From contig CP136067.1 of NCBI GenBank assembly GCA_032622095.1, positions 82,174,705 to 82,238,704 of the forward strand: DNA of 64,000 nucleotides. Direction: 5' to 3'. Of this stretch, positions 54,075 through 64,000 are shown piece after piece. The notes beneath the pieces were generated by a model. The model did not search any database and had not been told where the DNA came from. It saw only the letters and a list, made by a program, of their open reading frames with translations. The translations under genes were made by a program, and so were the position numbers. This stretch comes from Siphonodentalium dalli. Its lineage: Eukaryota; Mollusca; Scaphopoda; Gadilida; Siphonodentaliidae. Within the stretch, counting starts at the first letter, position 1; the number at the start of each line of letters is the position of its first letter.

Positions 54075-56750
54075 TAGGTTCACATAAGACCAGAAAATCA
54101 ACTTAATCGTGTCACCGGCTGTGTAGATCCGATAGATGTATGTTACTCATTGCTGATAAGTACCAGCATGATGAAGTCATGTTATCGGTGGTTAAATGTC
54201 GAACGAAATTGTCTACGAGTGGATAGGCCTTATCCAATATAAAATATGGCAGAAACTTATTATTTCTTCGTCTCTTGACGAAATGGATGATCATCATAAC
54301 AAATCTCTCAATAGATGTATTAATATATTGCGACAGCGACGTGAAACCTGAACTGCAGGTGTGAAATAAAATGATATGGAAGTGAGGGCATAAACCTGTG
54401 AATTAACTCGTCAACCACCCATGACTATAGTACGTTGGTGGGAAATTGATTTAAACAATCGGTTGCAACTGCGAATAGTTCATAAAATGAGTATTTGCAA
54501 CGAACATGTAACCGTTTATTGTTATCTAAATCTTCAGAGTTGAGAAGTACTAAACAAATACGAATTAGAACTGCTTATGTAAACACCCATTTCCGTGCGG
54601 GGTGGCATCCCGAGGAAATGTAGAGAAAACTGTTTTAGTTCGGTCTAAATTGCTGGTGATTATTGTTCGTTATTACATTGGAACATCGCTTCTTTGAACG
54701 TAGAAACCAACTACCATGATAAGCAGTTGACGACATTAGCGGGGTAATGTGAACACAGTTGGCCAACATTTTCGTATAAACAAAATATCCGCAATTATTG
54801 TAGGTCCGTTATCTCCAGACGGGTTACGATTGCGGGTCTAATGTGCTACTAGCATGGAAAAACTCCTTTATTTACTGATAATTGAATATATAACTATTAG
54901 TGCATACACTGCATAGGCATGTTTTAATCGGCATTGTGTCTTCCATTATTGCTATACTAATGTGGATGTTTGCAGTTGTAGCATCGTGTAGCAGAACATT
55001 GACATATATACCATCAAATGATTGGATGTCAGTTTGAAATTCGGTCCTAATTAGGCAATTTGACATTATATGATGTCGTTATTTTCGAGAAATTAATGAA
55101 CAGTTACTATCTTAATGTCCCTAGTTTCTTCAGATACGGATCATGTTGGACACAATGACATATATGTACGAAAAAAAAGCTACAACAGTCATACCATGTG
55201 ATTTTATTGCAACTCAGAAGTTGGTCGTTTTATCGGAACAGTTCTGTTTATTTTGGCGGCCATTTTGGTCTTCATCATCGGTTTTACGTCGCCAATTGCC
55301 TTATACGTATTAAGATACAGACTCCATACAAGACAAGGCCATATTACATAAAGCACTCGCGATGATCTAGTCCGGTTACCATACATCTGGTGTATAGAGT
55401 GTCAATATAAAAATTGGCGGCCATCTTGGACGCCATCTTGGATTTTATTACCTTCTAGGATTTGAACGATGTTTTACATTATCAGTGTCGCCGTACGATT
55501 CTACACAACATGAAAAGGTAAACTGTGCATTGTCAATTTATTTGGTGGACACAAACTGCATGGGCACATATATGTGGTTATTTGTGAAATTCGGGGGAGG
55601 GTTAAGTTTTTGTCTATTATGTCAATACTTGGAAAGATATAATGTAAGTATGAACATCATTATATAGGGGGTACCCTTCCATTTCCAAAAATATATAACT
55701 TGGAAGAATTCGACAGATATGCTATCTTTGCACAGAGTTGACGCACAACACTTTGTCTGAATCGCCATGAATGTTTGGCGCGTCACGCTACATATTTTAC
55801 CATGACGTCACGAAATCAGAACGAAAGCATGAAAACAATGTTGACTCTGATTAAGTGTCTATATTCGTTCCATAATTTGCAAATATGTTTACAATCTTTC
55901 CGATGTTGATGCCCTGTTAACCAGTTGGCTAATGCCTGTTAACCTCTGAAAATATGTCATTTTTTAGGTAGGGTACCCTATGAAACATAGTGAAAAGTTA
56001 TATTTTGCCACCTATCTCGGCTCGGCGCCCTCTGAATTCGAAAACTAGAGTAATTTTCCCATAAGAAAATGATGGTCGCATAAATTCCCCCGATGTGCGA
56101 AGATCACCCCCCAGCACAGCCTAGACTATCTCACCTGTCATATTTATATGGGGGACTGGACTCAGGGCATTCATATAGTGAGCTAGCAAAAAACAGATAC
56201 ATAGAAGAAAGCATTAACAGTACATTTATCATTCTACTATATATACATATATATTTATACTTGCAAACTGAGGGACATTGAACCGTCAGATGATGGCATG
56301 TTAGAATGGCTCAAGTATTATATCTGTCCCTTTCAAGATATTTTCCACAAAAAATAAAGTTTGTCAAGAGAGATGGAAGTGGATACAAGGCCTGTATTGT
56401 CTTCTTTTATTTTTGCGATGTTCATGTTTTGATCCCAATAAAAAATATTAAGCGAAAAACAAACGTCAATTCCAACCGCGTCGACTGTACGATTTAAAAA
56501 CTGTTAAAGTCTGAAGTACGCGCAGTTGTAAATAAATATATACTTCTTTATTGGTGGGACGAATTAATCGCGATTAACAACATAACAATCACTTCGACAA
56601 GGTGAACCACTATACTTAAAATCCATGTATATAAGAATAACGTTTTGTGATGCCATTTGGATATACAATTTATCATAATATGTGTAACACTTTGAGCAAA
56701 AGCATTCTCTATTCCCACCAAATGTTCACAGCAGAGGGTTTCACATCACT

Positions 56751-57352
56751 TTAAAGGGATACTGTACCCAAAATGTTGTTGTTGGTTTCTATAGTCTCCG
56801 AGTCGGAGAATAAGGTAACAATTTTTCCATTATTTGAAAGTCTGTTGAGTACGAAGTATAGTGTTACGGATGGCAAATTTACCGGAATGCAAAAATACTA
56901 ATTGTCGTTGTCGAGTAATTTTTGTACAGTTTTCAACCAAATAAATCAAATAAAAGTTATGTTATATGCATACTAGTCCCATATACTCATTTAAGTTATT
57001 GTATCGTCACTGGTCAGTGAGTGGCTTGAGTTTTCTCCCCGTATCAGCATAATGTTTCAAACGATCGTGTGTCCAATGGGTTTACTAATCCAGTATCCCT
57101 CAATTATAATTTGATTACGTTTTGTACACGGAAATTCGTATTTTAATTTACGCCATTTTATGGCTCCAGCCATAAATTCAATTTATATTAAATTATTAAC
57201 TTTTAAATTATTAAATTTTAAGATAGCCTATTAACCTGAGCGTTTACAGAATACATCTTCGACTCAAATTACTTATGTTTCTATATATTATCGATAATAA
57301 GTCGTTGTTATCACCGGAAATTTATTGAAAATGGCGTACAGTACCCTTTTAA
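56751..57352. mobile_element. TTAA element, family F, 602 bp
   Basis: The ends are TTAAAGGGATACTGTACCC and GTACAGTACCCTTTTAA. TTAA on both sides again suggests a piggyBac-type mover. No ORF. A lone left end of the same family is at 12425. Confidence 0.72.
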
Positions 57353-58060
57353 CATGGGAAATGCCGGGCAATCCTGCTAGTAATGAATATAGGCACATCG
57401 TTTATCTATTTCTCCATGTTCTGCGTTGTGGTGATGTTCTTACATATTTTATTTAAAATTGTGTTTTGCATAATTAAACACTTCGAGTGCATTGCGTCCC
57501 TTTAACGATGTGGCTTGTAAATGGATCACATCCATTACATCAGAGTAACCGGAGATTGACATTTTACTGCGGGCCCTTGTCCCATTTAACCGGAGCGTGC
57601 AAGCTTGCTACGTCACAATTACAAGTGTGCACAAAAGATTTGTAATATATACTAAAACAATATTTTATGACCACTTTATTGTAAAGATACATCCCAGTAC
57701 ATATGTACTGTCTTCAGCGCGGGGGGGGGGGGGGGGGGAGAGACTTCAAGATAATGCACGCTGGTTACTGTATTATTACAAAAATAATCCATGCCTTTAT
57801 ATATTGTTTTGAAGGCGACTTATTTGGAGGTTTTCATTATTAATTACTCTCCAATAATGAAATTTCGCATGTCAAAACCATTGTTATTGGAGAATTACCA
57901 ATAATGAATATAAGAACAAAGTTGATCTATTTATCCATGTTTTGGTTATGTTTTCACAGATGTCTTTTTTATATATTTTGTACATTTACACACTGCCAGT
58001 ACATTGTGTTCCTTTAACGATTAAGCTTGTAAATGGATCACGACCATTATCTGAAATGGA
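57353..58060. repeat. Diverged tandem duplication, about 530 bp apart
   Basis: TAATGAATATAGGCACATCG and TAATGAATATAAGAACAAAG (57381, 57912) are followed in both copies by ATCTATTT.TCCATGTT, a TGATGTTCT / AGATGTCTT stretch, GTACATTG or GTGCATTG, CCTTTAACGAT and CTTGTAAATGGATCAC. The G18 run at 57721-57738 lies between them. Confidence 0.6.
57721..57738 (+). repeat. G18 homopolymer
   Basis: An uninterrupted run of 18 G preceded by CAGCGC and followed by AGAGAC. It is able to form a G-quadruplex; the length may be unreliable in assembly. Confidence 0.9.
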
Positions 58061-59398
58061 ACATCGCTAACATTTAGTATTATTATATCAAGATAAATAC
58101 AACAACGAACGCTCGTTATTGTTCTGTTGAAGAGAGGTGGACCCGTACAGAAACTGCACATGTGATTTGGGTAGAAACAGGTTGGAACAGCTTAGCATTA
58201 TGTTAGTTTCGTATGTTAATCACCCCTGCTACATCAGCAGCATATTAGATCTAGTGTGCAAAAATATTTCTAACCTCATTGCTCACATTAGCATAGCTTA
58301 GTATTCATACTGGGTATAGATTTCTCCCAGTCTGCCCATGGTGTGTCCAAAAATGTAACTTAATAGACTAAGTTAGTGCAGGTTAGAGATTAGAAATTTA
58401 GTTGGGCCAATGCTTTCTTGACACAAATCCCCAGGCATGTATGGACCATTTAATGACTTTCACATCTGGGTTTTATCCCCAGTTCAGACCAGGACTCCTA
58501 TGCTAAAGGATTTTATGGCCCTGATAAGAACTTCCCTGGAACCTAGTATTCTGTTCAATTCACTTGGAGTTTACAATTCCCAAGTTAAAGCTGCTTGTTT
58601 TCTGTGGGACTGATAGGATAAGTTGTTCTTGTTTGGTGAATTAAAACCTCGTTGTTTTTTTTTCATGGCAGGGTAAGTGACTGCATGCATTTAAAATAAC
58701 AGTTAAGAATTTAAGACACGAGAAAATCGTGACTTTTGTCAATTTCCTTTCCAAAATTGAACCTTAAACATTTCATAATGATAGTATTATGGTTTTTACA
58801 TTGAAATTAAGGGTCAATTTATAATTATTCAGTTATTCATTCATGTATAATAATATATAGAATCTTTTGTCAGTTTTCATATCTCATTCACACATCATGG
58901 CAGTTTTAAGGGCATATGGTCTCTTGTGTGCCTTTACTGCGTGTTCTAATATCTAATTTATCAACCAGGTAGACTACATGTATATTAAAGTTGATTTAAA
59001 TTTTATTTTCAAATACGATCAATCTTATTTCTAGAATAAATAATGATGGACCATCACATCAAATAATCTAAATTCTGCTATTGTTTATGGATTCTAGTTA
59101 GTAATTAGACAGAACAAATGTGCGAATCTATTTACAAAATGAATGAATTGTAGGAAATAAACAATTTATGGCAGTTTTCATCGAAGTGATTTTTACAGTT
59201 ATTTGGAATATTCCATGAAGAGCAGTTAACATGAACATTGCAGTGTATGTGATGTATATTATATGTATTTATATAGTTTTTAAAAGCAATACCGTATGGT
59301 ATGATATATTGTTTGTGTGTGTTTTTTTCTTCACAAATTGTTACCCAGCTGGACGTATGTATAATTACTTTAAAGTTAATTTGATAACCTGCGTGCAC
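58061..59398. other. Intergenic sequence, nothing recognised
   Basis: No supported gene or repeat in this 1.3 kb of AT-rich sequence. Confidence 0.4.
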
Positions 59399-60302
59399 AT
59401 GTGGCATTTTTATACATTCCTGATGTGAAATTTACTAACATAGAACTAACGTGCTAATTTGCTAACATAAAGCATATGTGCAATTTTACAGCTCTTAAGA
59501 GCTATAAAATTGCACATATGCTTTATGTTAGCAAATTTGCACGTTAGTTCTATGTTAGAAATTTGGTTGAGAATTTTCCAACGTATAACTAGTGTGCATA
59601 TCCGCTAACCTGACCACATGTGCAATATGTTAGTTTTTACGCTCCGCCCATCTCACTTTTGACAGTTAAATTACAACATTAGTTCTACATTAGTTCTACG
59701 TTGGCAATCAGATTAGAAATCCGCTTAGATCTAATGTGGTTTTAGGTTAGCAGTTTTTGGTAAGGGGATCCTTGTCTCTTTGGTGTGATAATCTACAATA
59801 CGTTTTTTTCCGGGGCAAATGTCTATGATTTTGGTAAATCTATATCAAGAATAAATTAATAAGTATGTGTTGATATACCTACTTTGATCTCCGGAACGTG
59901 ACAAACGTGATAATTAACGAGATCATTTACGACTCACTTTAAAGCCCACCCTTACCTAAAACCACATTAGATCTAAGCGGATTTCTAATCTGATCGCCAA
60001 GGTAGAACTAATGTAGAACTAATGTTGTAATTTAACTGTCAAAAGTGAGATGGGCGGAGCTTAAAAACTAACATATTGCACATGTGGTCAGGTTAGCGGA
60101 TATGCACAGTAGTTATACGTTGGAAAATTCCCAACCAAATTTCTAACGTAGAACTAATGTGCAAATTTGCTAACATAAAGCATATGTGCAATTGTATAGC
60201 TCTTAAGAGCTATGAAATTGCACATATGCTTTATGTTAGCAAATTAGCACGTTAGTTCTACGTTAGTAAATTCCACATCAGGAATGTATAAAAATGGCAC
60301 AT
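59399..60302. mobile_element. 904-bp element with inverted arms that are themselves hairpins
   Basis: ATGTGGCATTTTTATACATT at the left and its inverse at 60302. The arms 59399-59760 and 59945-60302 match nearly throughout. Each arm carries its own hairpin centred on AGCTCTTAAGAGCT (59440-59563 and 60150-60275). The 180-bp centre is unrelated. No ORF and no clear target duplication. Confidence 0.8.
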
Positions 60303-60326
60303 TAGTGTGGTAGTGGTACGCAAAAA

Positions 60327-61310
60327 AAGGGGTCAACCCAGAAGAAATTGGTATAGAAGCGATCTCGGTGTCATTCAACGCGGGAGAATCTCTGCTACAA
60401 CATATCCAAAATCCGCTTTGGGCAAAATCCAGGATCCAAGATGGCGTCCAACATGGCCGCCTTTAGTCAAAAGAGATTCTGACTGAGATTAATTCGACAT
60501 AATGAGAACAAATGTTGCCATATTAATAATTTTTGCGAAGGTAAAGTATTATGCCACATATCTAGAGAAAAAAATGGAACCCCTCGCCCCAGATGGCTGC
60601 CAAAATGGTGGCCTAAACTCGAAAATTTGAAATTTTTGCCTAATATCTTAAAGATCAATTCCTGTTGTTTGATAATGGTTCAGACTGGCGACATTGATTA
60701 GTCATATTCATGTTAATTCATCATTGGAGCAATGAAAGATACCATAAATGGGGTCCCAGCCTCATATACACCCTCAAAAATTAGATTTTACAGAACGCGG
60801 TATAAAATTCCACAAAAATCGCCATTGGGATTCCAGTCGTATATCAACAAGAAATGGACAGAACTGTACAATGTAAGTTGGGCATACCATTATCTATAAT
60901 TACTCCAATTCAATGAAACCCAAATTGGCGCTTTGTCTTAAAATGGCTGCCAAAATGGCGGTCAAAATATGGAAAATGGCAGATATTTAGAATGGTCGTC
61001 AGAGGGTTAGACCCAGAAGGAATTGGTAAAGAAACGGTTTTGTTGTCATTCGACGCGGGAGAATCTCGTGTATAACATATCCAAAATCCGCTAAAATCCG
61101 CTTTGGGGAAAATACAGAATTCAAGATGGCGTCCAACATGGTCGCCAATAATAATGAAAATGGCAAATATGTAGTTATTCACGAAAACCCATTCGACAAA
61201 ACGCCAATTCGGCACCAATACACATCATTGATTGAAATCAATGTTTTTTGTGGGTATGAGTAGCCAATCACGATTCAAAATGCTAAGATGGCTACCAAAA
61301 TGGCCACCGA
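60327..61310. repeat. Direct repeats with ATGGCGTCCAACATGGCCGCC motifs
   Basis: CCCAGAAGAAATTGGTA and CCCAGAAGGAATTGGTA (about 60336 and 61014) start two copies of about 140 bp that go through TTGTCATTC.ACGCGGGAGA, CATATCCAAAATCCGCT and AAGATGGCGTCCAACATGG. A third related stretch with ATGGCTACCAAAATGGCCACC is near 61288. Probably the arm of a larger element. Confidence 0.65.
60865..60985. repeat. Repeat arm with inverted partner at the window end
   Basis: AACTGTACAATGTAAGTTGG through GGAAAATGGCAGATAT is found inverted at 63880-64000. The partner runs to the last base of the window, so the arm may be longer. The two bound about 2.9 kb with no recognised gene. Confidence 0.75.
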
Positions 61311-63879
61311 AAATTGTCGAAATTTAAGTTCTGCTCAGAGGAAAGCCGAAACAACACTTCGGTTGTGAGCTAACGATGACAGACTAATTAAACATGTTGC
61401 CAATAATCTACTACCACAATCAGTTCAGCCCGAAATGTTCCAACTAAGCAGTATCTACTGCAGGATCCAACACGATGTCCACTTATTACGAGGGACTATC
61501 TGGAAATTAATTAAAAAGTAATTGCTACGAATCTGGATTATTTGAAAACACAGTGTCAACATTTCTACTTATAACGACTATTCGGAACATCAAATATATG
61601 GGCATCGGTGGTCTAAGTCCGGAAGCATCAGGCTATAATAGGTTTTCCAGTGCTGGCGAAAGTGAAAAGGACAGGAGGGAAAAGCGAATAATCTGGGGTT
61701 TACTTAATTGGTGGGCAAGTTGGTTATCGGAGCTGGGGAGTTTCAAAGTAAAATTATTTTCTTCAATATCAAGAGGAAAAATGAAAATTCGCACGTACAT
61801 TGTATACCCTTCAAACTTTATGTGACAATTCCGTGTCATGCGATTGTGGGTATATACATGTGGATAGAAACATTCTAGTACATATATAGACGCACCAATA
61901 TCTTCTACACATTTAGTGAATTTCATCAATGATATGTAGACACAATGTGCGTCACGGCTGGATCTGACCCGTAGGCGTAAGGGTATCAACCATTTAGCTT
62001 GATTAACTGGCATTTCAAGGTTGTCATTGGATAGAAATGCCACATGAACATGGTGATTAACAACATGTTTGTCTAAGAAATGTGAACAATGAACATGTTA
62101 TTTTCCGGATGTTAGACAATCAAACTGCCACATAAGGCGTTCATCCATGCTCATCAGAGCACGAAATATGTGCAAATTAATGACACGAAAACTATTTCAT
62201 GCGGACGACGTACTCTAGACCTACATCCAACGTCATTTCCTATTAACTTTTATTGTTTGTACGGACGGTTTCGAGGTTTGAAAATCCCGCTTGTCCAAGA
62301 AAACCTCCACATACTTACGGAGTCGATGTGTAAACAATGTATGGGGATAGTTTCTTCATACATATATGTATTTGGCACACGTATTTTCTAGAACATAAGA
62401 GATCACCATTTACCGGAGAGTTGATATATGGGAAGAGATCAGAGTAAAACTACTTTTCTTACATGTCGAAATGGGGAATCCATGGGCTACATTTAGTTCC
62501 AGCTTGAAACTTGAAAATGATGGCCGAGCCCGAATAGTTCATATTTCGTCGCATCAGTGCTATAATGTAACCCACATTTTCAACTTTCCGAGAAAATGAA
62601 GGTTGAAGTTTTTAGACAACATTTCTCCTAATGTTGACAAAGCATGACGTATTGTTGTATTTATCCCAATGAAAACTGACATTAGCTGTTCATTGAACCA
62701 CATATTGTTTTCTGTTTATTCCCTCGTTTTCTTTTAAAAAACAATAGCTTTTTTGGAGATATGACATTTTGCGTATGCCAGCGACGATTCGTTTCCGTGC
62801 TATAATGAAGTTGTGCTAATAAATGCAGATTAAGCTAAATATGGTGGCAATCGCATGTGTCTATGAACTAAAAAGTGCCTATTCTACACTATGAAAATTC
62901 ACCCATGTGCATCATCATACAGAAATGTGTGGAACAATCACAAAATTTAAATCACCAAATGATCACGTGACTAACATGGAGATACTGCCATATAGCACAC
63001 ATTTTAGAATTCACAAACACAAAACAGAAGTCACGTGGACAACCTGAAGCGTCCGATTGGCTGCTGTTGGACATACGACCTCATAGCACGAATAATTGTA
63101 AAGATAGCTGGAGATACGACTTTTGCTTCACTGGTTTGTGCGAATATTTGTCATCCAATGCAAGGACAGTTTGGCCCATCGGTTTGGATTTTTTCTCACG
63201 ATTCGAATGGTATCAAATACTCATTTCCCGCCATAATGGATATACGACATTATAGCACTGATGAGTCGAGATTTTGTCAACCCGCGGGAAGCCACCAAAA
63301 GATTGAAAATAAATAGTTTTGATGTATATGAGCCAACTATCAACTGCATCCACCACTCACAACTTCCATTATGTGATAAGCTGGGCAGCGTCTACCATTT
63401 TCGTTTTGGAAGCCATATTAGATAAAAATTTATTGTTTCTTTTGGTCTATTTGAGATGGAATGTTCACAAATAAAAGAAACGATCAATTATTTTGTAGAC
63501 AAGATCTGCTCATCCCTAAATATCAAATGTGACCAGAACCCCAAAGTCGATTTTGGTTAAATTTCATACCGCATTCGTTATAACTTATTAGTGAAGGACC
63601 GGAGTAAACTATGACCTAATCTATTAGAAATGTCATTGCTGTAATGATCATTGAAAGAATATACCCATTGTTTCCCAGTTCAGAGAGCAACAAGTGATAA
63701 ACAGAAGTGATAGAAAATAGTATTTTTCACATCGGGTGGCCATTTTTGGTACTGATTTTTAAGTTTTTACATAGAGCTAGCATAATGGCATCATAAAGAG
63801 GTATACATTCGTATTTATTTAGTCAATTTTATTCATCAACCACTACTTATAATGGATTGAATGACACTGTGATCAATAT
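61311..63879. other. Sequence between the two repeat arms
   Basis: ORFs of up to 136 residues (61553-62043, both strands) overlap each other and carry no recognisable domain. Short scattered words with TATAGCAC and GATACGAC recur at 62560, 62800, 62990, 63085 and 63250 in both directions. Confidence 0.4.
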
Positions 63880-64000
63880 CCGCCATTTTCCATATGTTGA
63901 CCGCCATTTTGGCAGCTATTTTGAGACAAAGCGCCAATTTGGGTTTCATTGAATTGGAGTATTTATAGATATTGGTATGCCCAACTTACATTGTACAGTT
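63880..64000. repeat. Inverted partner of 60865-60985, cut by the window end
   Basis: TATCCGCCATTTTCCATATG through TTACATTGTACAGTT matches the inverse of 60865-60985, including CCGCCATTTTGGCAGC and GCGCCAATTTGGGTTTCATT. Confidence 0.75.

Larger units (their letters stand above)
51340..55170. other. Interior of the 6.2 kb element
   Basis: Apart from the tail at 52121 and the tandem repeat at 54001, no gene or repeat was recognised. ORFs here are below 90 residues and look random. Confidence 0.4.
49950..56129. mobile_element. 6.2 kb element with about 1 kb inverted ends
   Basis: The outer end ATAGTCTAGGCTGTGCTGGG at 49950 recurs inverted at 56129. The following 750 bp match closely, for instance GGTGGCAAAATATAACTTTT, GTAACCGGACTAGATCATC and CCAAGATGGCGTCCAAGATG. 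The arm continues to about 51240 on the left and 55175 on the right. The left arm carries an extra 385-bp tandem copy. The interior (51340-55170) has no ORF over 90 residues. Superfamily unknown. Confidence 0.72.

Noticed and set aside
61553-62043. Overlapping 90- and 136-residue ORFs on opposite strands
   Set aside because: Longest open stretch in the right end of the window, but no domain, no splice or start context and no reason to prefer either strand.
63255-63275. GCACTGATGAGTCGAG, and CTGATGCGACGAAA (inverse) near 62549, resembling a hammerhead ribozyme core
   Set aside because: CTGATGAG is present in one place and CGACGAAA in another, but neither has both core halves with a stem II between them and a cleavage stem, so no ribozyme can be supported.
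1-64000. tRNA or rRNA genes
   Set aside because: No cloverleaf with a GGTTCRA T-arm and matching acceptor stem, and no rRNA core sequence, was found by eye; a covariance-model search would be needed to be certain.

Overview
The window looks like a piece of nuclear genome from an animal, most likely a marine invertebrate. It is AT-rich, has one protein gene with small GT-AG exons spread over 15 kb, and is otherwise crowded with short DNA transposons, foldback elements and non-LTR retrotransposon remains. The species cannot be fixed from sequence alone. The GGGGGTATACTGG plus GTCCGTCC repeat type and the style of LINE fit a lophotrochozoan such as a mollusc, but that is only an impression. I see no rRNA, tRNA, CRISPR array or bacterial-type operon.

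Two host genes can be supported. (1) Positions 787-16226, plus strand, carry the 3' part of aurora borealis (BORA), the mitotic activator of Aurora A and Plk1. Seven exons with matching phases give about 473 residues and the true C-terminus. The N-terminal exons lie upstream of the window. The beta-TrCP degron position reads DTGYQT instead of the human DSGYNT. (2) Positions 30583-32631, minus strand, carry a complete SLC26/SulP anion transporter of 682 residues in a single exon. The two genes converge on a 14 kb repeat-filled intergenic stretch.

Layout: 0-16 kb, BORA with MITEs packed in its introns, including a 9-bp-TSD hairpin, a 1.6 kb TTAA element inside another repeat, and a hAT remnant with a spliced BED finger. 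16-30 kb, intergenic, with many TTAA-flanked piggyBac-type MITEs, two hAT elements with clear 8-bp target duplications, and several long hairpins. 30-33 kb, the SLC26 gene. 33.6-34.5 kb, an inverted-repeat element touching the 3' tail of a LINE. 34.5-39.8 kb, a nearly full-length minus-strand LINE with an intact PHD-finger ORF1 and a broken ORF2. 40.8-45.1 kb, a CACTG-ended element with nested insertions. 45.7-47.5 kb, two LINE reverse-transcriptase fragments. 48.6-49.7 kb, inverted short-repeat arrays. 49.95-56.1 kb, a 6.2 kb element with about 1 kb inverted ends. 56.7-60.3 kb, further TTAA and palindromic elements. 60.3-64 kb, repeats with ATGGCGGCC-type motifs that continue past the window end.

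The best leads are: the degron variant in BORA; a paralogous empty site that proves TTAA insertion of one MITE family; six sequence families all using TTAA with no transposase in view; hairpins whose arms differ but whose centres agree; a BED zinc finger completed only by splicing; diverged copies of BORA intron and 3' UTR sequence downstream; and a set of elements whose long inverted ends carry repeated YY1-like AAGATGGCGGCC motifs.
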